A DNA stretch of 64,000 bases from Diplonema papillatum (GCA_030068145.1 JAPJBO010000049.1:434001-498000), one strand, 5' to 3'; counted from the stretch's first letter, positions 38,584 to 49,740 are shown. Made by a program: numbers and translations. The notes: generated by a model from the letters alone, not told the origin.

Positions 38584-40248
38584 TCAGGCCGCAGAAGCTT
38601 TCGGCTGCGCGCTGCGCTGCAAGAGCCGCTGGCGTTCGATCATCATGAGCTTTTTGTTGATGGCGGACCGATTGCGCTCCGCGACCCGCTTGAACAGTCG
38701 ATCGGCGCGGTCCTTGTCGCCAGCCTTCACGTACAGGCTCATCAGCAGCGTCGCCGCCGCGTCGATTTCCCTCGGCGGCCCGTCGGGGTCCCACTGCGCC
38801 TCGCCCCGGATCTCGTCCGCCCACTTCATGATTTCGCGGTTGGCGTGCGCCCGGTCGTCGGAAGTCTCGTACGCGTCGTAAAACGGGAGGAGGCCCTTCA
38901 ACACCGTGTTCCACGGGAACGACACCCGAACCGCGCCCTCGGCGGCAGTGTCCCTGAGCTTCTCGAAACGGGTTTTCACTGAGGCCACGCCTGCGCGGAA
39001 CGACTCCAGCCTCTCGGTATGGCTTTTGACTTCCTTGCTGTAAAGTGCGTTCTTCGAGTACCCGAGGATGAATTCGAAAAGCGTCCTCATCCGGTCGTCC
39101 AACCGGTGGATTGGCGGCAGCATGGTATACACCTGAGGAAGTAGTGTATTATGGTCGAAAGCTCGCTCGAGAATCCGGGGTTTAATAGTCACCAGGTGTC
39201 CTTCGTCGAATGGGTTCTTTAGCGTTTATTATTACTTTTCTTTGAAAGCAAATGTGCACGAGTGTTGCATTATTATTTTTCTCTGAAAGCACACTCAAAT
39301 CGGTACCAGGGAAAGCCTGCTACACGGGAGCCAAGCTCCACGTGTTCGGCGGTACTGCAGAGCCACGGGCCTACGGGTCAAGTGGCTACCGATTTCCCAA
39401 ACCAAACTAAAGCATCAAGGCGTGGCGCACCTTGGGGCTTGGCGCTCGCGCTGAACACAAGCTCGTCGAGACGGTCAGCCGCAGGGGAGAGCGGACGGGG
39501 TTGTGGCACTGCTGCCTCCGACTGTTTGACCGTCACGTTCCTGGACCAGGAGCGGCCTTTTTATTTCTTCTTCTTCTTTGAAAGCAAATGCGCTTTATGA
39601 GTTGTAAAGGACCTTGCGGTCGTGGGGGAAGGGCTGCCTCGTGCTTGATTGAAGGAAGCTAGAGGGGGAGAAAACGATACAACTATAAAGTGGGTCGTTT
39701 TTTGTTGAACGCTTGCGCCCGCCACTAAACCCAGATTTACCTGTGTTTTGGGTCTACACCACACTTGGCGCGTATACCCCCTTTCAGAGTTCGCGACTGA
39801 CACCTCCTCCTCAAGGATTCCAACAAAACAGGTGCTTATACAAAAATTCTCGAGACTGCCTTGTGCTCATGGCTAGAGGAGGAGAAAACAATACAACTAC
39901 AAAGTGGGTCTTTTTTGTTGAACGCTTACGCCCGCCACTGAACCCAGATTTACCTGTGCTTCGTGTGGGCTATAGCACATTTACCTCCTTTGATCTATCG
40001 CAACTGGCAGTCTCCTCAAGCATTTCCTACAAAGCAGGTGCTTATACAAAAAACCCTGGACAAACTCGTACCTCTTCGGCTTTCTCGACGTTGCCAAGCT
40101 TGCAGAATGCGATGATGATGCGTCGGTAGTCCAGTTCGTCCCTTCGGGAACCTTTGTCGAGCAGTTGGAGCGCTTCTTCCGGTCTCGGTTTCAATTCCCT
40201 GACCGTGAGCTGCCAGATGCGAGCGCTTGTACTTTCGGGGAACGGCAT
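38584..40248 (-). CDS. Small PPR protein, two exons
   Basis: Pentatricopeptide-repeat proteins bind organelle RNA. Exon 1 (40248-40072, 59 codons) and exon 2 (39132-38584, 182 codons plus stop) join in phase 0 across a 939-bp intron with GAG|GTACGA donor and TTCCTCAG acceptor, giving 241 residues. Splicing restores a PPR motif across the junction: DYRRIIIAFCKLGNVEKAEE followed by VYTMLPP. A second PPR-like unit is near the C-terminus (TLLMSLYVKAGDKDRADRLF). The protein is short for the family and may be a few-repeat type or lack an upstream exon; I see no clear targeting peptide. The intron is filled with one D and two C repeats. Its 3' end is echoed at 38206-38529, and part of exon 1 was copied to 55022-55111. 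Confidence 0.8.
39302..39572 (+). repeat. Dispersed repeat D in the PPR intron
   Basis: Close copy of 37311-37570, same orientation, antisense to the PPR gene. Confidence 0.88.
39605..40058 (+). repeat. Two tandem copies of repeat C in the PPR intron
   Basis: A diverged copy (39605-39850) and a typical copy (39848-40058) lie head to tail; both end GCAGGTGCTTATACAAAA or CAGGTGCTTATACAAAA. The second ends about 15 bp from the exon 1 donor. Confidence 0.85.
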
Positions 40249-40490
40249 GGCGACGCTTGAAACTATCTTCTCGTATGTTGCTGCCGCCTGTGTGATTTAG
40301 GGCACTTCTTCGTGTAGTAGGGTCTCGGGTGGGTGCACGGAAAAAAGACAGGCGCTTCATGTTCGCTTGAGTTTCCGGGGATGCAGGGTCTTGTTAAATG
40401 GGTTCTCATAATACAAGTAAGGGCTGTGGGCGCCGGGTTGTTTCTTTGTGGTGGACACGTTCATGTTGTTTGTGAGTCGTCTCTCGAGCT

Positions 40491-40890
40491 AGAGTCAAGT
40501 AGAGTCAAGTAGAGTCAAGTAAAGTCAAGTAAAGTCAAGTAGAGTCAAGTAGAGTCAAGTAGAGTCAAGAAGAGTCAAGTAGAGTCAAGTAGAGTCAAGT
40601 AGAGTCAAGTAGAGTCAAGTAGAGTCAAGTAGAGTCAAGTAGAGTCAAGTAGAGTCAAGTAGAGTCAAGTAGAGTCAAGTAGAGTCAAGTAGAGTCAAGT
40701 AGAGTCAAGTAGAGTCAAGTAGAGTCAAGTAGAGTCAAGTAGAGTCAAGTAGAGTCAAGTAGAGTCAAGTAGAGTCAAGTAGAGTCAAGTAGAGTCAAGT
40801 AGAGTCAAGTAGAGTCAAGTAGAGTCAAGTAGAGTCAAGTAGAGTCAAGTAGAGTCAAGTAGAGTCAAGTAGAGTCAAGTAGAGTCAGGT
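40491..40890. repeat. 10-bp satellite, about 40 units
   Basis: Near-perfect tandem AGAGTCAAGT with four variant units (AAAGTCAAGT twice, one AGAGTCAAGA, one AGAGTCAGGT). Two units in reverse complement lie at 41288-41305 and two forward at 49732-49748. Confidence 0.97.
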
Positions 40891-40899
40891 AGATACAAG

Positions 40900-41350
40900 C
40901 CGAACAAAAGCGACCGACCCGACAGCACCTGCGAAGGGTGTACCGCCCAACCAACACATCCGGCCACGATTCTGCGTCAACCGACCCACCCCATCCCGCC
41001 CTGCATCGAAGGCTAGTCATCCGCCATCTACATCATCATCACCGACGGCCTTATCAGCAGAATCATTGGTAACAAATAAGCAACAAAAATAGCGAATGGA
41101 AAAGGAAAAGAACGGATTGAAAGCAGAACCACCACCCACAGGAAGGATAACAAGAAACGTCGAAAGACGCTGTGCATCAACCCCGGTTGATTGTCGGCAA
41201 CACAACTGTATCTTTTTGGGAGGGAAGGAACCCGAGACAGCATTTTGTCGCACGACTTGAAGACTTCCCGATACATACGGCAGGTCCTCTTGACTCTACT
41301 TGACTCCTTTGTATTTCTCGATCCCGGGTAGCTTATCACTGCTTTGGCGA
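40900..41350. other. No gene seen
   Basis: Unique sequence between the decamer array and repeat AB; only short ORFs. Confidence 0.45.
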
Positions 41351-41354
41351 CAAT

Positions 41355-41657
41355 AGGGGGTATTGCAAGAACGTGCTTGGAATGGGTATGTGCTCAACAC
41401 CGCACTGGTCCCGTCTGCGCCGTGTTTCGGTCCTTCAAGCCACGGACACACAAGACGGACCATCATCAGCGTGGAACCTGAGTGTCTGCAGACAGGACTG
41501 CGGTGTGAGTCTGGTTTGTCAGGCGGCTGTTCGTAGCTCGTCACAGCCAGGACCACCCGTGCTACTAGAGCACAGGCGAATCCGTCACGGGGAGAAGGCC
41601 CCTACAACCGTGTCTGAGCAATCAGTTAAAAAACTCAGGGCACTCGCCCTGATTGGC
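41355..41657. repeat. Full-length dispersed repeat AB
   Basis: The only copy in the window with both halves intact and contiguous. The right end GAAAAACTCAGGGC... becomes TTAAAAAACTCAGGGCAC here. A short flank GCGACAATAGGGGGTATTG just before it resembles GCGACAACAGGGGGTAGGG just after, a possible degraded target duplication. Confidence 0.8.
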
Positions 41658-41659
41658 GA

Positions 41660-42105
41660 CAACAGGGGGTAGGGGCGTTTCTGTAGACTCCTTCCAGTAC
41701 TTGACATAGTACCTGTTCGCATCTGTACACGGTGCAATGCTGATTGTGCCGTTCTTCTTGCGGAAGGCGCCGATTGTACGCATATTGGCGATGGTTTAGA
41801 CCCGCTGGGCTTCATCTTCTGGTCGGAAGGAAGACAATCAGGGCAGTCGTCTTCCACGGGTGTTGAATATATCTCTACTGTCATGATGTCGCCAGTCCGA
41901 TCACCTATGACTACATATTCCGCTGTTTTTCAAATGGCTGGTGCACCGTGCAGGGTTTACTTCGGCTCAAGCACTTCGACCTGCTGCTTATGAGAGCGAG
42001 AAGTATGTGAGCCGTTGTGTGAGGGAGAGAAGTATGTGAGCGGTTGTGCGGGTATATCCTGTAATAGCCGGTGAACGACAATCGTCTCACACACATGTCT
42101 TATCT
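41660..42105. other. No gene seen
   Basis: Short ORFs only. A repeated GAGAAGTATGTGAGC word occurs at about 41997 and 42026. Confidence 0.4.
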
Positions 42106-42194
42106 CACAATGAAAAGAAAAGGGATAATTAGCTTATAGCCACCAAGAAACTTTTATTTAGCTTATAGCCACAAAAAACTTTTTATTTAGCTTA

Positions 42195-43866
42195 GGGTAG
42201 GCGGTTGTTTTTTTTTTTTTTTGGCCCATGTCCGCGCGCGCGTAAATTTTTGGGAACCCCCGGAAAAAAAAAAGACTTTTGCCAAAAAAAAACTTTTGGG
42301 ATCTGTGCATTGGAACCGGTCGTGAGAGCGACTGCAGGCGTAGTCACGAGCGTGTCCGGCTCGCGAAAAGTCGAAAACCTGTTGATCACACCGATACTTC
42401 ACGGCGATGCAAATCGCGTAGACTTTGTTTACCTCAGTGTGTATTGACTTTGGAGCTGACTATGCCCGGTGCTGGGTTGGTGCGCTGGGCAAGCAATATC
42501 GTGCTACTTTGACGTTGGTGTCAATCTAAACAGCAAGATTTGCGTAGCTCCTGCTGGACGCAGTCGAAGCACGCGGGATACAAGCACAGCCTCAGCCTCG
42601 AAAGTGTGCGCGGTTTTACCGGCAAGGCATGTCGGGAGGTTTTGCCACTGTGGTGCGATTATCACACAGAACCAGTCCGGGGCAGTGCACGCGTCTATGC
42701 CTTCCGACGCCTCAAGCAGCTACTAGTATCTGAGACTCGACTGAGGAGGCATGAAAAGGACGCGGGGCAAGCGATGCGTTCACGGTGCTTGCGACTTAGT
42801 GCACTTGACCGGCGGCAATGCCTTGTGCCGCGGTATATTTGCGAAGAAAACGGCACTCGTCGCCTGACAGTCTAGACCGCACATCCCTGAGCATAACTGC
42901 CTTCGTTGCACACGGCGTCTAACCAATTGCCGTGTGCTAGAAGCACCTGCCCTCCGTGCGGATGTCGAGACATCAATGGTCTCTTTCGATGTGGGTGAGG
43001 TACATCTTGTGAGTCCGGCGCCGTTTGCTACGCATCAGAAGGTGGCCACTGGCTAAAGCTTGCTGACAGGAGGGTCGGCAGAGTACCGACAAACTCCGTT
43101 TACACCAAGCAGGGCATCTTTGTGTACTCGGGTAATATTGACAAAGCCACTACACCCGAAGTGACGGTGTCGACGTCCGCCTTTGGGGGTTTCAACAGCA
43201 GACCGCCGCAGAAGCCGCGAGAGCAACCATCCTTGCACAAGGTGGAGGAAAGCAGAAGTTGAAGTTCACCATACTATCTGCGGGTAGCTGGCGCTTATTC
43301 TCGCCGATGGAAATGCCACCGACCAGCCGTCAGTAGGCTCTCGCACGGTGGTTCGGTAGGACCGTGACATCGCAATGGGGCATGTCAGAAGAGAGATAAG
43401 AGATTGACGGACACCCGCGCAATCGACAGTCCTCTGGGTCACTGCTTTATTGTTCGCAGCGTACCCAGCGAACCGCGATCTCGAGTTCAAACCCGAGTGT
43501 TTTTTCTCCTGTGGCATCGTCTATCATCTGCAGCCTCCGACTATGGAAGGTTTTGTCGAAACGCACCCCGCGCGGCGTTCAGGACTGTTGAACTCTAGAC
43601 TGCCACCGCAACCCCTCGGACACATCAAGTTCATCTTCACACTCACCTTTGAGCTCATCGTCCAGAAATTCTACCAACAACGGGCACAAAAGTGCCAACA
43701 GCGGACTGGCCAGTAGTATAGCCGGCACATATGGTGTGACATCCAGTAGCAGAAAGTCTTGTGGCAAAAGTTTTTTTTTTCTGAAAAGTTTTTTTTTTTG
43801 CGCGCGCGCGCGTAAATTTCTGTGGGCCGACGGACATGGGCCAAAAAAAAAAAAAACCGCCTACCC
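42195..43866. mobile_element. PIF/Harbinger-like DNA transposon, 1672 bp
   Basis: The ends are inverted: GGGTAGGCGG-T(n)-GGCCCATGTCCG at the left, and the reverse complement of GGGTAGGCGGTTTTTTTT at the right, with a GCGCGCGCGTAAATTT motif and ACTTTTGCCA in both ends. The flanks are TTA on each side, and removing the element restores an AGCTTATAGCCA repeat unit. A three-base TWA target duplication and G-rich ends are hallmarks of PIF/Harbinger. The interior has only short ORFs (for example 42540-42875 plus, 43266-43517 minus) that I do not recognise, so it is probably non-autonomous. Confidence 0.75.
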
Positions 43867-43963
43867 TTATAGCCAGGAGGGCCTGAAACTACAAAAAACT
43901 TTTTATTTAGCTTATAGCCACAAAAAACTTTTTTATTAGCTTCGAGCCACATTTTGCAAATTT

Positions 43964-45150
43964 CTGGTCATTTTTCTGAGTTGGCAAAATTTTGGCCGAA
44001 ATTTTGGTCGAATTTTTGGTCAAATTTTTGGTCGATTTTTTTTGGTCAAAATTTTGGCCGAAATTTTGGTCAAACTTTTTGGTCTACAATTAGACTCCAA
44101 TCCCTGAGAACACACCCATGGCGGGATTCGAACCATTTACCCAGCCATTGACTGTGACAACTGTGCGATTTGGATTCGAACTCAAGTTTCCAATTTCAAG
44201 TTTCAAGTTGCAAGTTTTAAGCTTCAATGTGTGGGATACGTTTGGGGGAGTCAAGGTGATTCTGGGGTAGCGTCTAATCTCATCCCATTTCAACTTTGCC
44301 TAGGTCTCGTTTACTTGGACCCCCTTTCTGCCGATTTGCGACTGCCGACTTGCGGCGCAACACTTTGGCAACCATTGCGTTGTTAACTCTCTTGACCTCC
44401 AACAACCTTCTTCGTCAGCGAGTTCGTGGCGGTGTTCGTGACAGGGACTATCAGATTCCTGCAACCCGGCGGCATCTGGACGGCCGTAGTGGGAGCAAGG
44501 GGTGCAACACGCTAAAAGACTGGAAGTACCGGGCATAAATGTTGCGAGCATACGGGTGCTGAAAGAGAAACCGGGAAACATGATACATAGCTCGCAGAGT
44601 TCAGACCAGGGTACTTTTCGATGACACTCTCTTTAACGCAAACGGCGGCAAGCTCTTTGTGGACGATTTTTCAAGTCGGTTCTTATGTAGCCTTCGGGCG
44701 TAAACACACGTGGGTGACCCTATCTAGACTGTTTCGAGTATCAGACTCCAAAAATTCAAGCAATGATAAGATGATACGACTGTTTCGAGTGATGAGATGA
44801 TAAGACGTGGAGAAGGTTGGACTCGCTCCGGGTGGGCCCGAAAACCCCTACCTGCAGCGAAGATGAACGTGTGCAAATAGGTGTGGCCACTCCAGTAGCT
44901 GGCACAGCAAGGCAAAGGGTTTTCTGGGTTCGAATTCCGTGTGTGATTTTTCTCAGATTGGCAAACAATTGACCAATTTTTTGACCGATTTTTCTTGAAC
45001 AATTTTTGGCCAAAAATTTTGACCAAAAATTTTTGACCAAAAATTTTTGAGTAAAATCTTGACCCAAAATTTTTGACCAATTTTTTTTGACCAACATTTT
45101 TGGCCAAAAATTTTGACCGATTTTTTTTGACCCAAAATAGGGGGGCCCAC
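43964..45150. repeat. Oppositely oriented AT-rich satellite blocks
   Basis: 43975-44085 repeats TTTTGGTC(G/A)AA-type units, and 44955-45130 repeats their complement (TTTTGACCAAAA). They enclose 870 bp without a recognised gene. Another complement-type block is at 49425-49500. Confidence 0.75.
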
Positions 45151-45203
45151 GCAAGGCAAGCTACAATGGGGCAATTTGGGACAAAAATTATGAGGGCTCT
45201 TTT

Positions 45204-46542
45204 CACGGATTGGAAACGATCGTTTACGAGAATTCGTGATTTTGGCCTAAAAAAAAACGATCGTGAAAAAAAAAAACGATCGTTTTTTTTCCATAGGGGT
45301 TTGCTTCGGTGTGTCGAGTGACGAGTAGTTCGAGTAAGGTTTTGTGTATCACATTATTGCCACGACAGCGCAATGGCACTGGAACGAGCAGACAGTCGAG
45401 GGTAGGCATCAGATTCGTCTTTGAAGGAGCCCCGTTCATCGGAGTTCGCCGGAGTCGAAGCATTGCCTTAGGTGAAGGAGTCAAAACTCAAGTTACTGGG
45501 GGGGGGGTTGAATACAGGAGGTACCTTGAATAGAAGAGGCATTTTGGAAATCTGGAAAAAGGTTGGATTTTTCCTTGGTCCGCATAACGGACCTTTTCGA
45601 CGATTTTCTGATCCCGATGCAGAGAACCGTGAAAAATAGACCCGGGGACCAAAAAACATGTGCGTGGTTCGTGGGTCTTTGCCAGATGCGGGGCACCGGG
45701 CGTGGAACCCACAGATTTTCAATGGAAAGGACGGGAATAGACCCACTGGTTGGTGACATTTCTTTGCTGGCCCATGTAGCAGACCTTTTTCGGCGAATGT
45801 GCTCGCGTTCAGCTCCGATGAAGAGAACCGTGCCAAATAGACGGGACCACAAATTACGTGCGTCTCTTCCAAGAAGAAGGGAGTTCCCGCGGGTTCCGGG
45901 TTTGCGGTGCTGTTTTCTATTTCTTTTTTCGGGAAAATTGCAGGATCAGCACGCCGAATACAAGAGGTACCTCTTGTATTCGACCCCCCCCAGGAATCAT
46001 GAAGAAGTACATCAAAACGGACGAGCTGGACAAGAAGCTGGAAATAGCAGAAACTTGTTGGCTTGGTCAAGAGTTGCCACAAGCCGCCACAGCACAGGAG
46101 CGCGGCCGAGGGCATCCGGCGGGAGAAGCCACAGCTGGGAAGCGCAATTGCAGCTAGTGTTCGAGGATGAGTCCACAAATAAGTAGAAAAAGCACTTCGA
46201 TGAGCAGCAAACCTTCAGTCTACGCCGCCAGCCTCAGAGTTGAGTTGGAAAGGATACATGTCGATAATCCTTGAGTGGGCTAGAAAGCGCACGATTGCGG
46301 AAAAGGACGAGAAAAAGAGCATGTTGGCTACCCTTTCCTACATGAAAGGCCATGAAACAGCTGAATCTGGCCACCAAGGTCAATTTTGCACAAGAAATAG
46401 ACGCGCCAAAGATCGGTTGGTTCATATTTACAACAGGAAAATTTGAGAAGCAAAAAACGATCGTTTTTTGAAAACGATAAAAAACGATGATATTTCACTT
46501 TCGAAAATGATCGTTTTATATAACTATCGTTTCCAATCCGTG
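45204..46542. mobile_element. TIR element of 1339 bp with 6-bp target duplication
   Basis: Ends are inverted CACGGATTGGAAACGAT, each followed inward by several CGATCGTTTT or CGATCATTTT words. The flanks are TCTTTT on both sides (45198-45203 and 46543-46548). This fits a cut-and-paste transposon; a 6-bp duplication does not match the common hAT (8) or Harbinger (3) classes, so the superfamily is open. The interior holds the nested element 45496-45993 and short ORFs (plus strand 45997-46157) without known domains. Confidence 0.7.
45496..45993. mobile_element. Nested 498-bp inverted-repeat element
   Basis: Left end CTGGGGGGGGGG then TGAATACAGGAGGTACC; right end is the reverse complement of CTGGGGGGGGTCGAATACA then AGAGGTACC. 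At the right end the motif forms a perfect 28-bp palindrome (45955-45982) centred on GGTACC. Internally a roughly 100-bp block (GAGAACCGTG...AATAGAC) occurs twice, near 45620 and 45825. No target duplication is visible. Confidence 0.55.
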
Positions 46543-46549
46543 TCTTTTA

Positions 46550-47243
46550 CCGCGTTTCAGCTGGAAAACTCATGCAAAACCCCCAAAAAACACTACTGTG
46601 GAGTAGCTAGGGTGGTAGGAAGGTGGTTCAGCCCTCGGATCGAACACCTTCTCAAAGAATTTCCAGCTCGGCACAGTGTCCCCTGGGCAATTACCATGGA
46701 AAAAGGGGAATTTCACAGGAAAGTAGATCTAATCGCGCATTCGAGGGAGATGCTTCATGCAAAACCCCCCAAAAAATACGACTGTGGAGTAGTTAGGGTG
46801 GTAGGAAGGTGGTTCCGCCCTCGGATCGAACATCTTCTCAAAAATCTCCTGCTCGGCACAGTGTCCCCTGGGCAATTACCATGGAAAAAGGGGAACTTCA
46901 CAGGAAAGTAGATCTAATCGCGCATTCGAGGGAGATGCTAGACCAAATTTTCGGAGAAACGAAACGAAGTTGGCTATTTGAGGAATATGGAACTGGAATT
47001 CTGGAGAAAATGGCTTTTTTGCCGCAGTTTCTTTTTGCCGGCTTGCTAAATAATGGTTTCCATGCCGTACAAGGAAGACCAAGCCAGCCGTTTCCTGTGT
47101 CACATCGTTTTCCGGATGCCTTGATAAGTAGCATGCCATGCAAGACGGAGCCGGCTCTTTCGCAAACCACCAAAAGCCAAGGGACAGAACAGGGCACGTT
47201 TTCAAAGGGGCTTCCCCGGCGTAGCTCGCTTCCTCCTCGGTAA
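46550..47243 (+). pseudogene. Unrecognised plus-strand ORF broken by a 185-bp tandem duplication
   Basis: The segment from about 46571 to 46755 is repeated at 46756-46940. Because 185 is not a multiple of three, the frame breaks; reading the flank of the second copy gives a smooth stretch with EKMAFLPQFLFAGLLNNGFH. I recognise no domain. It lies inside the composite region and may be a decayed transposon gene. Confidence 0.5.
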
Positions 47244-47490
47244 GGGGGAGGACGGGCCCTGCGAGGCACGGGCACGCTTCTTCTTTTCTTTTGCTCCGCC
47301 CCGAGACTGCTCGTTCTTTGCCATCATGGTTCGAACTTCTTCTTCGAGCTCTCCAAAGTGAGGACTCAGCAACTAGACCAGGACATCCTTCTTCGAACGT
47401 TGAGTTGGCGGAGCTGCTTCACACACTTTGGCTAACTCCAAGAGCTGGCTCAGATACAAGGACTCGAGGGCACTAATTTGAGACTCTTCT
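47210..47490 (-). pseudogene. Unrecognised minus-strand ORF with an in-frame TAG
   Basis: Codons from about 47480 to 47215 look coding: a Leu-rich helix (SALESLYLSQLLELAKVCEA), then after a TAG at about 47376 an acidic segment (FGELEEEVRTMMAKNEQ) and a Lys/Arg-rich C-terminus ending ATPGKPL. The upstream side runs into the 39-bp minisatellite. It could be a decayed transposon gene or two exons. Confidence 0.4.
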
Positions 47491-47527
47491 TTTGTCACTG
47501 TATCATGCTCTTCGGCAAAGTCGTGTT

Positions 47528-48990
47528 TGCGATCTTCCGAGCTATCCCACCCTCTAGATGGTGCCTTTTGCAATTTCCTGAGCTACCACCCTCTAGGACG
47601 CGCTTTTTGAAATTTTCCGAGCTATCCCACCCTCTACAATGCATCTTTTGCGATTTCCTGAGCTATCCCACCCTCTAGGACACGCTTTTTGCAACTATCC
47701 GAGCTATCCCACCCTCTGGAACGCGTTTTTTGCAATTTCCCGAGCTATCCCACCCTCCAGATGACGATTTTTGCAACTTCCTGAGCTATCCCACCCTCTA
47801 CAATGCGTTTTTTTGCAATTTCCCGAGCTATCCCACCCTCTAGATGGTGCCTTTTGCAATTTCCTGAGCTATCCCACCCTCTAGGACACGCTTTTTGCAA
47901 TTTTCCGAGCTATCCCACCCTCTACAACGCGCTTTTTGCACTTTCCCGAGCTATCCCACCCTCTGGAACGCGTTTTTTGCAATTTCCCGAGCTATCCCAC
48001 CCTCCAGGTGACGATTCTTGCGAATTCCTGAGCTATCCCACCCTCTAGGACACGCTTTTTGCAACTATCCGAGCTATCCCACCTCTACTAACACGCTTTT
48101 TGCAATTTCCTGAGCTATCCCACCCTCTACAATGCGTTTTTTGCAATTTCCCGAGCTATCCCACCCTCTAGATGGTGCCTTTTGCAATTTCCTGAGCTAT
48201 CCCACCCTCTACAACGCGCTTTTTGCAATTTTCCGAGCTATCCCACCCTCTACAACGCGCTTTTTGCACTTTCCCGAGCTATCCCACCCTCTGGAACGCG
48301 TTATTTGCAATTTCCCGAGCTATCCCACCCTCCAGGTGACGGTTCTTGCGATTTCCTGAGCTATCCCACCCTCTACAACGCGTTTTTCGCGATTTCCCGA
48401 GCTATCCCACCCTCTAGATGGTGCCTTTTGCAATTTCCTGAGCTATCCCACCCTCTACAACGCGCTTTTTGCAACTTCCCGAGCTATCCCACCCTCTAGA
48501 TGGTGCCTTTTGCAATTTCCTGAGCTATCCCACCCTCTAGGACACGCTTTTTGCAATTTTCCGAGCTATCCCACCCTCTACAACGCGCTTTTTGCAACTT
48601 CCTGAGCTATCCCACCCTCAACAATGCGTTTTTTGCGATTTCCTGAGCTATCCCACCCTCTACAACGCGTTTTTTGCGATTTCCCGAGCTATCCCACCCT
48701 CTAGATGGTGCCATTTGCAACTTCCTGAGCTATCCCACCCTCTAGGACACGCTTTTTGCAATTTTCCGAGCTATCCCACCCTCTACAACGCGCTTTTTGC
48801 AACTTCCTGAGCTATCCCACCCTCTAGAACGCGTTTTTTTGCGATTTCCCGAGCTATCCCACCCCCTAGATGACGATTTTTGCGATTTCCTGAGCTATCC
48901 TACCCCTCTACAACGCGCTAATCACAATTTCCCGAGCTAACCCACCCTCTAGGTGGCGCGTTTTGCAGTTTCCTGAGCTATCCCACCTTC
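47528..48990. repeat. 39-bp minisatellite, about 37 units
   Basis: A constant part, GAGCTATCCCACCCTCTA, alternates with a variable 8-10 bp module (GATGGTGCC, CAACGCGC, GGACACGC, GGAACGCG, CAGGTGACG and others) and TTTTTGCAATTTCC. The order of modules is irregular but repeats in blocks (for example 47800-47930 resembles 48125-48260). Confidence 0.95.
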
Positions 48991-49424
48991 CACACCGCAT
49001 TATTTGCAAACTCTTGAGATCGACTGGCACACCATCAGTGGATTTTTGGATGGTGAAAGAGGTCGCCAAAATGCACGAGCTGTCCAAAATATGGCATTAC
49101 ACCTAGAAAAAATGAGAGAGAGACGAGTTAGATGATGTTTTCGGGAGGAAGGTGGGTTTTTAGCTCAAAACCCATGATTGCGAAAATCTCAAAAAAATGG
49201 TATCTGGGCAAAAAAAACGCTAAGTGCATTTCCCCAGTAAACCGTCCATGAAAAGTACGATGTTCATCTGGAGGCTCGAAAATCAGCCAATCGGGGGAGG
49301 AAAAATATGGGGCAACATCCGGGGAACATGTATAAAGACAACAAAATTTTCCGCGGCACGAAAAGCTTGAGCAACCACCTCTTATAATTTTTGTCCCAAA
49401 AAAAAGGGGTTACGTGGGCCCCCC
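48991..49424. other. No gene seen
   Basis: AT-rich unique sequence inside the composite region. Its right part (49378-49430) is the inverted partner of 45145-45190. Confidence 0.5.
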
Positions 49425-49740
49425 TACCCAAAAATTTGACCGATTTTTTTTGACCAAATTTTTTGCCCAATTTTTTGACCAAAATTTTCGACCAAGTTTT
49501 CACCAGGTGGCTATAAGCTAAAAAAAAAGTTTCAGGACCTCCTGGCTATAAGCTAAATAAAAAGTTTTTTGTGGCTATAAGCTAAATAAAAAGTTTTTTG
49601 TGACTATAAAGCTAAATAAAACGATTTGAAAGTGCTATAAGCTAATTAAAAAGTTTTACTTTAGGTGGCTATAAGCTAAATAAAAAGTTAGCAGGTGGCT
49701 ATTAAATAAAAAGCCCAAAAGAAAAACTAGTCAAGTAGAG

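Larger units (their letters stand above)
42110..49715. other. Composite inverted-repeat region of nested elements
   Basis: Blocks of AGCTTATAGCCAC plus poly-A/T occur forward at 42128-42194 and 43870-43950 and as their reverse complement at 49505-49710, including the shared landmark TATAGCCAGGAGG(G/T)CCTGAAA. Inside these lie TTTTGGTC-type satellites in opposite orientations, and the inner module GGGGGGCCCACG ... GGGACAAAAATTAT at 45145-45190 recurs inverted at 49378-49430. This is the layout of one large element with long satellite-like inverted ends and later insertions. I cannot name a transposase in it. Confidence 0.55.

Noticed and set aside
40491..40890. Decamer array as a CRISPR array
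   Set aside because: There are no spacers; the units are head to tail.
44100..44190. GGGATTCGAACC and GGATTCGAACT suggest tRNA T-arms
   Set aside because: The flanking bases do not pair as a T-stem and no D-arm, anticodon stem or acceptor stem can be drawn.
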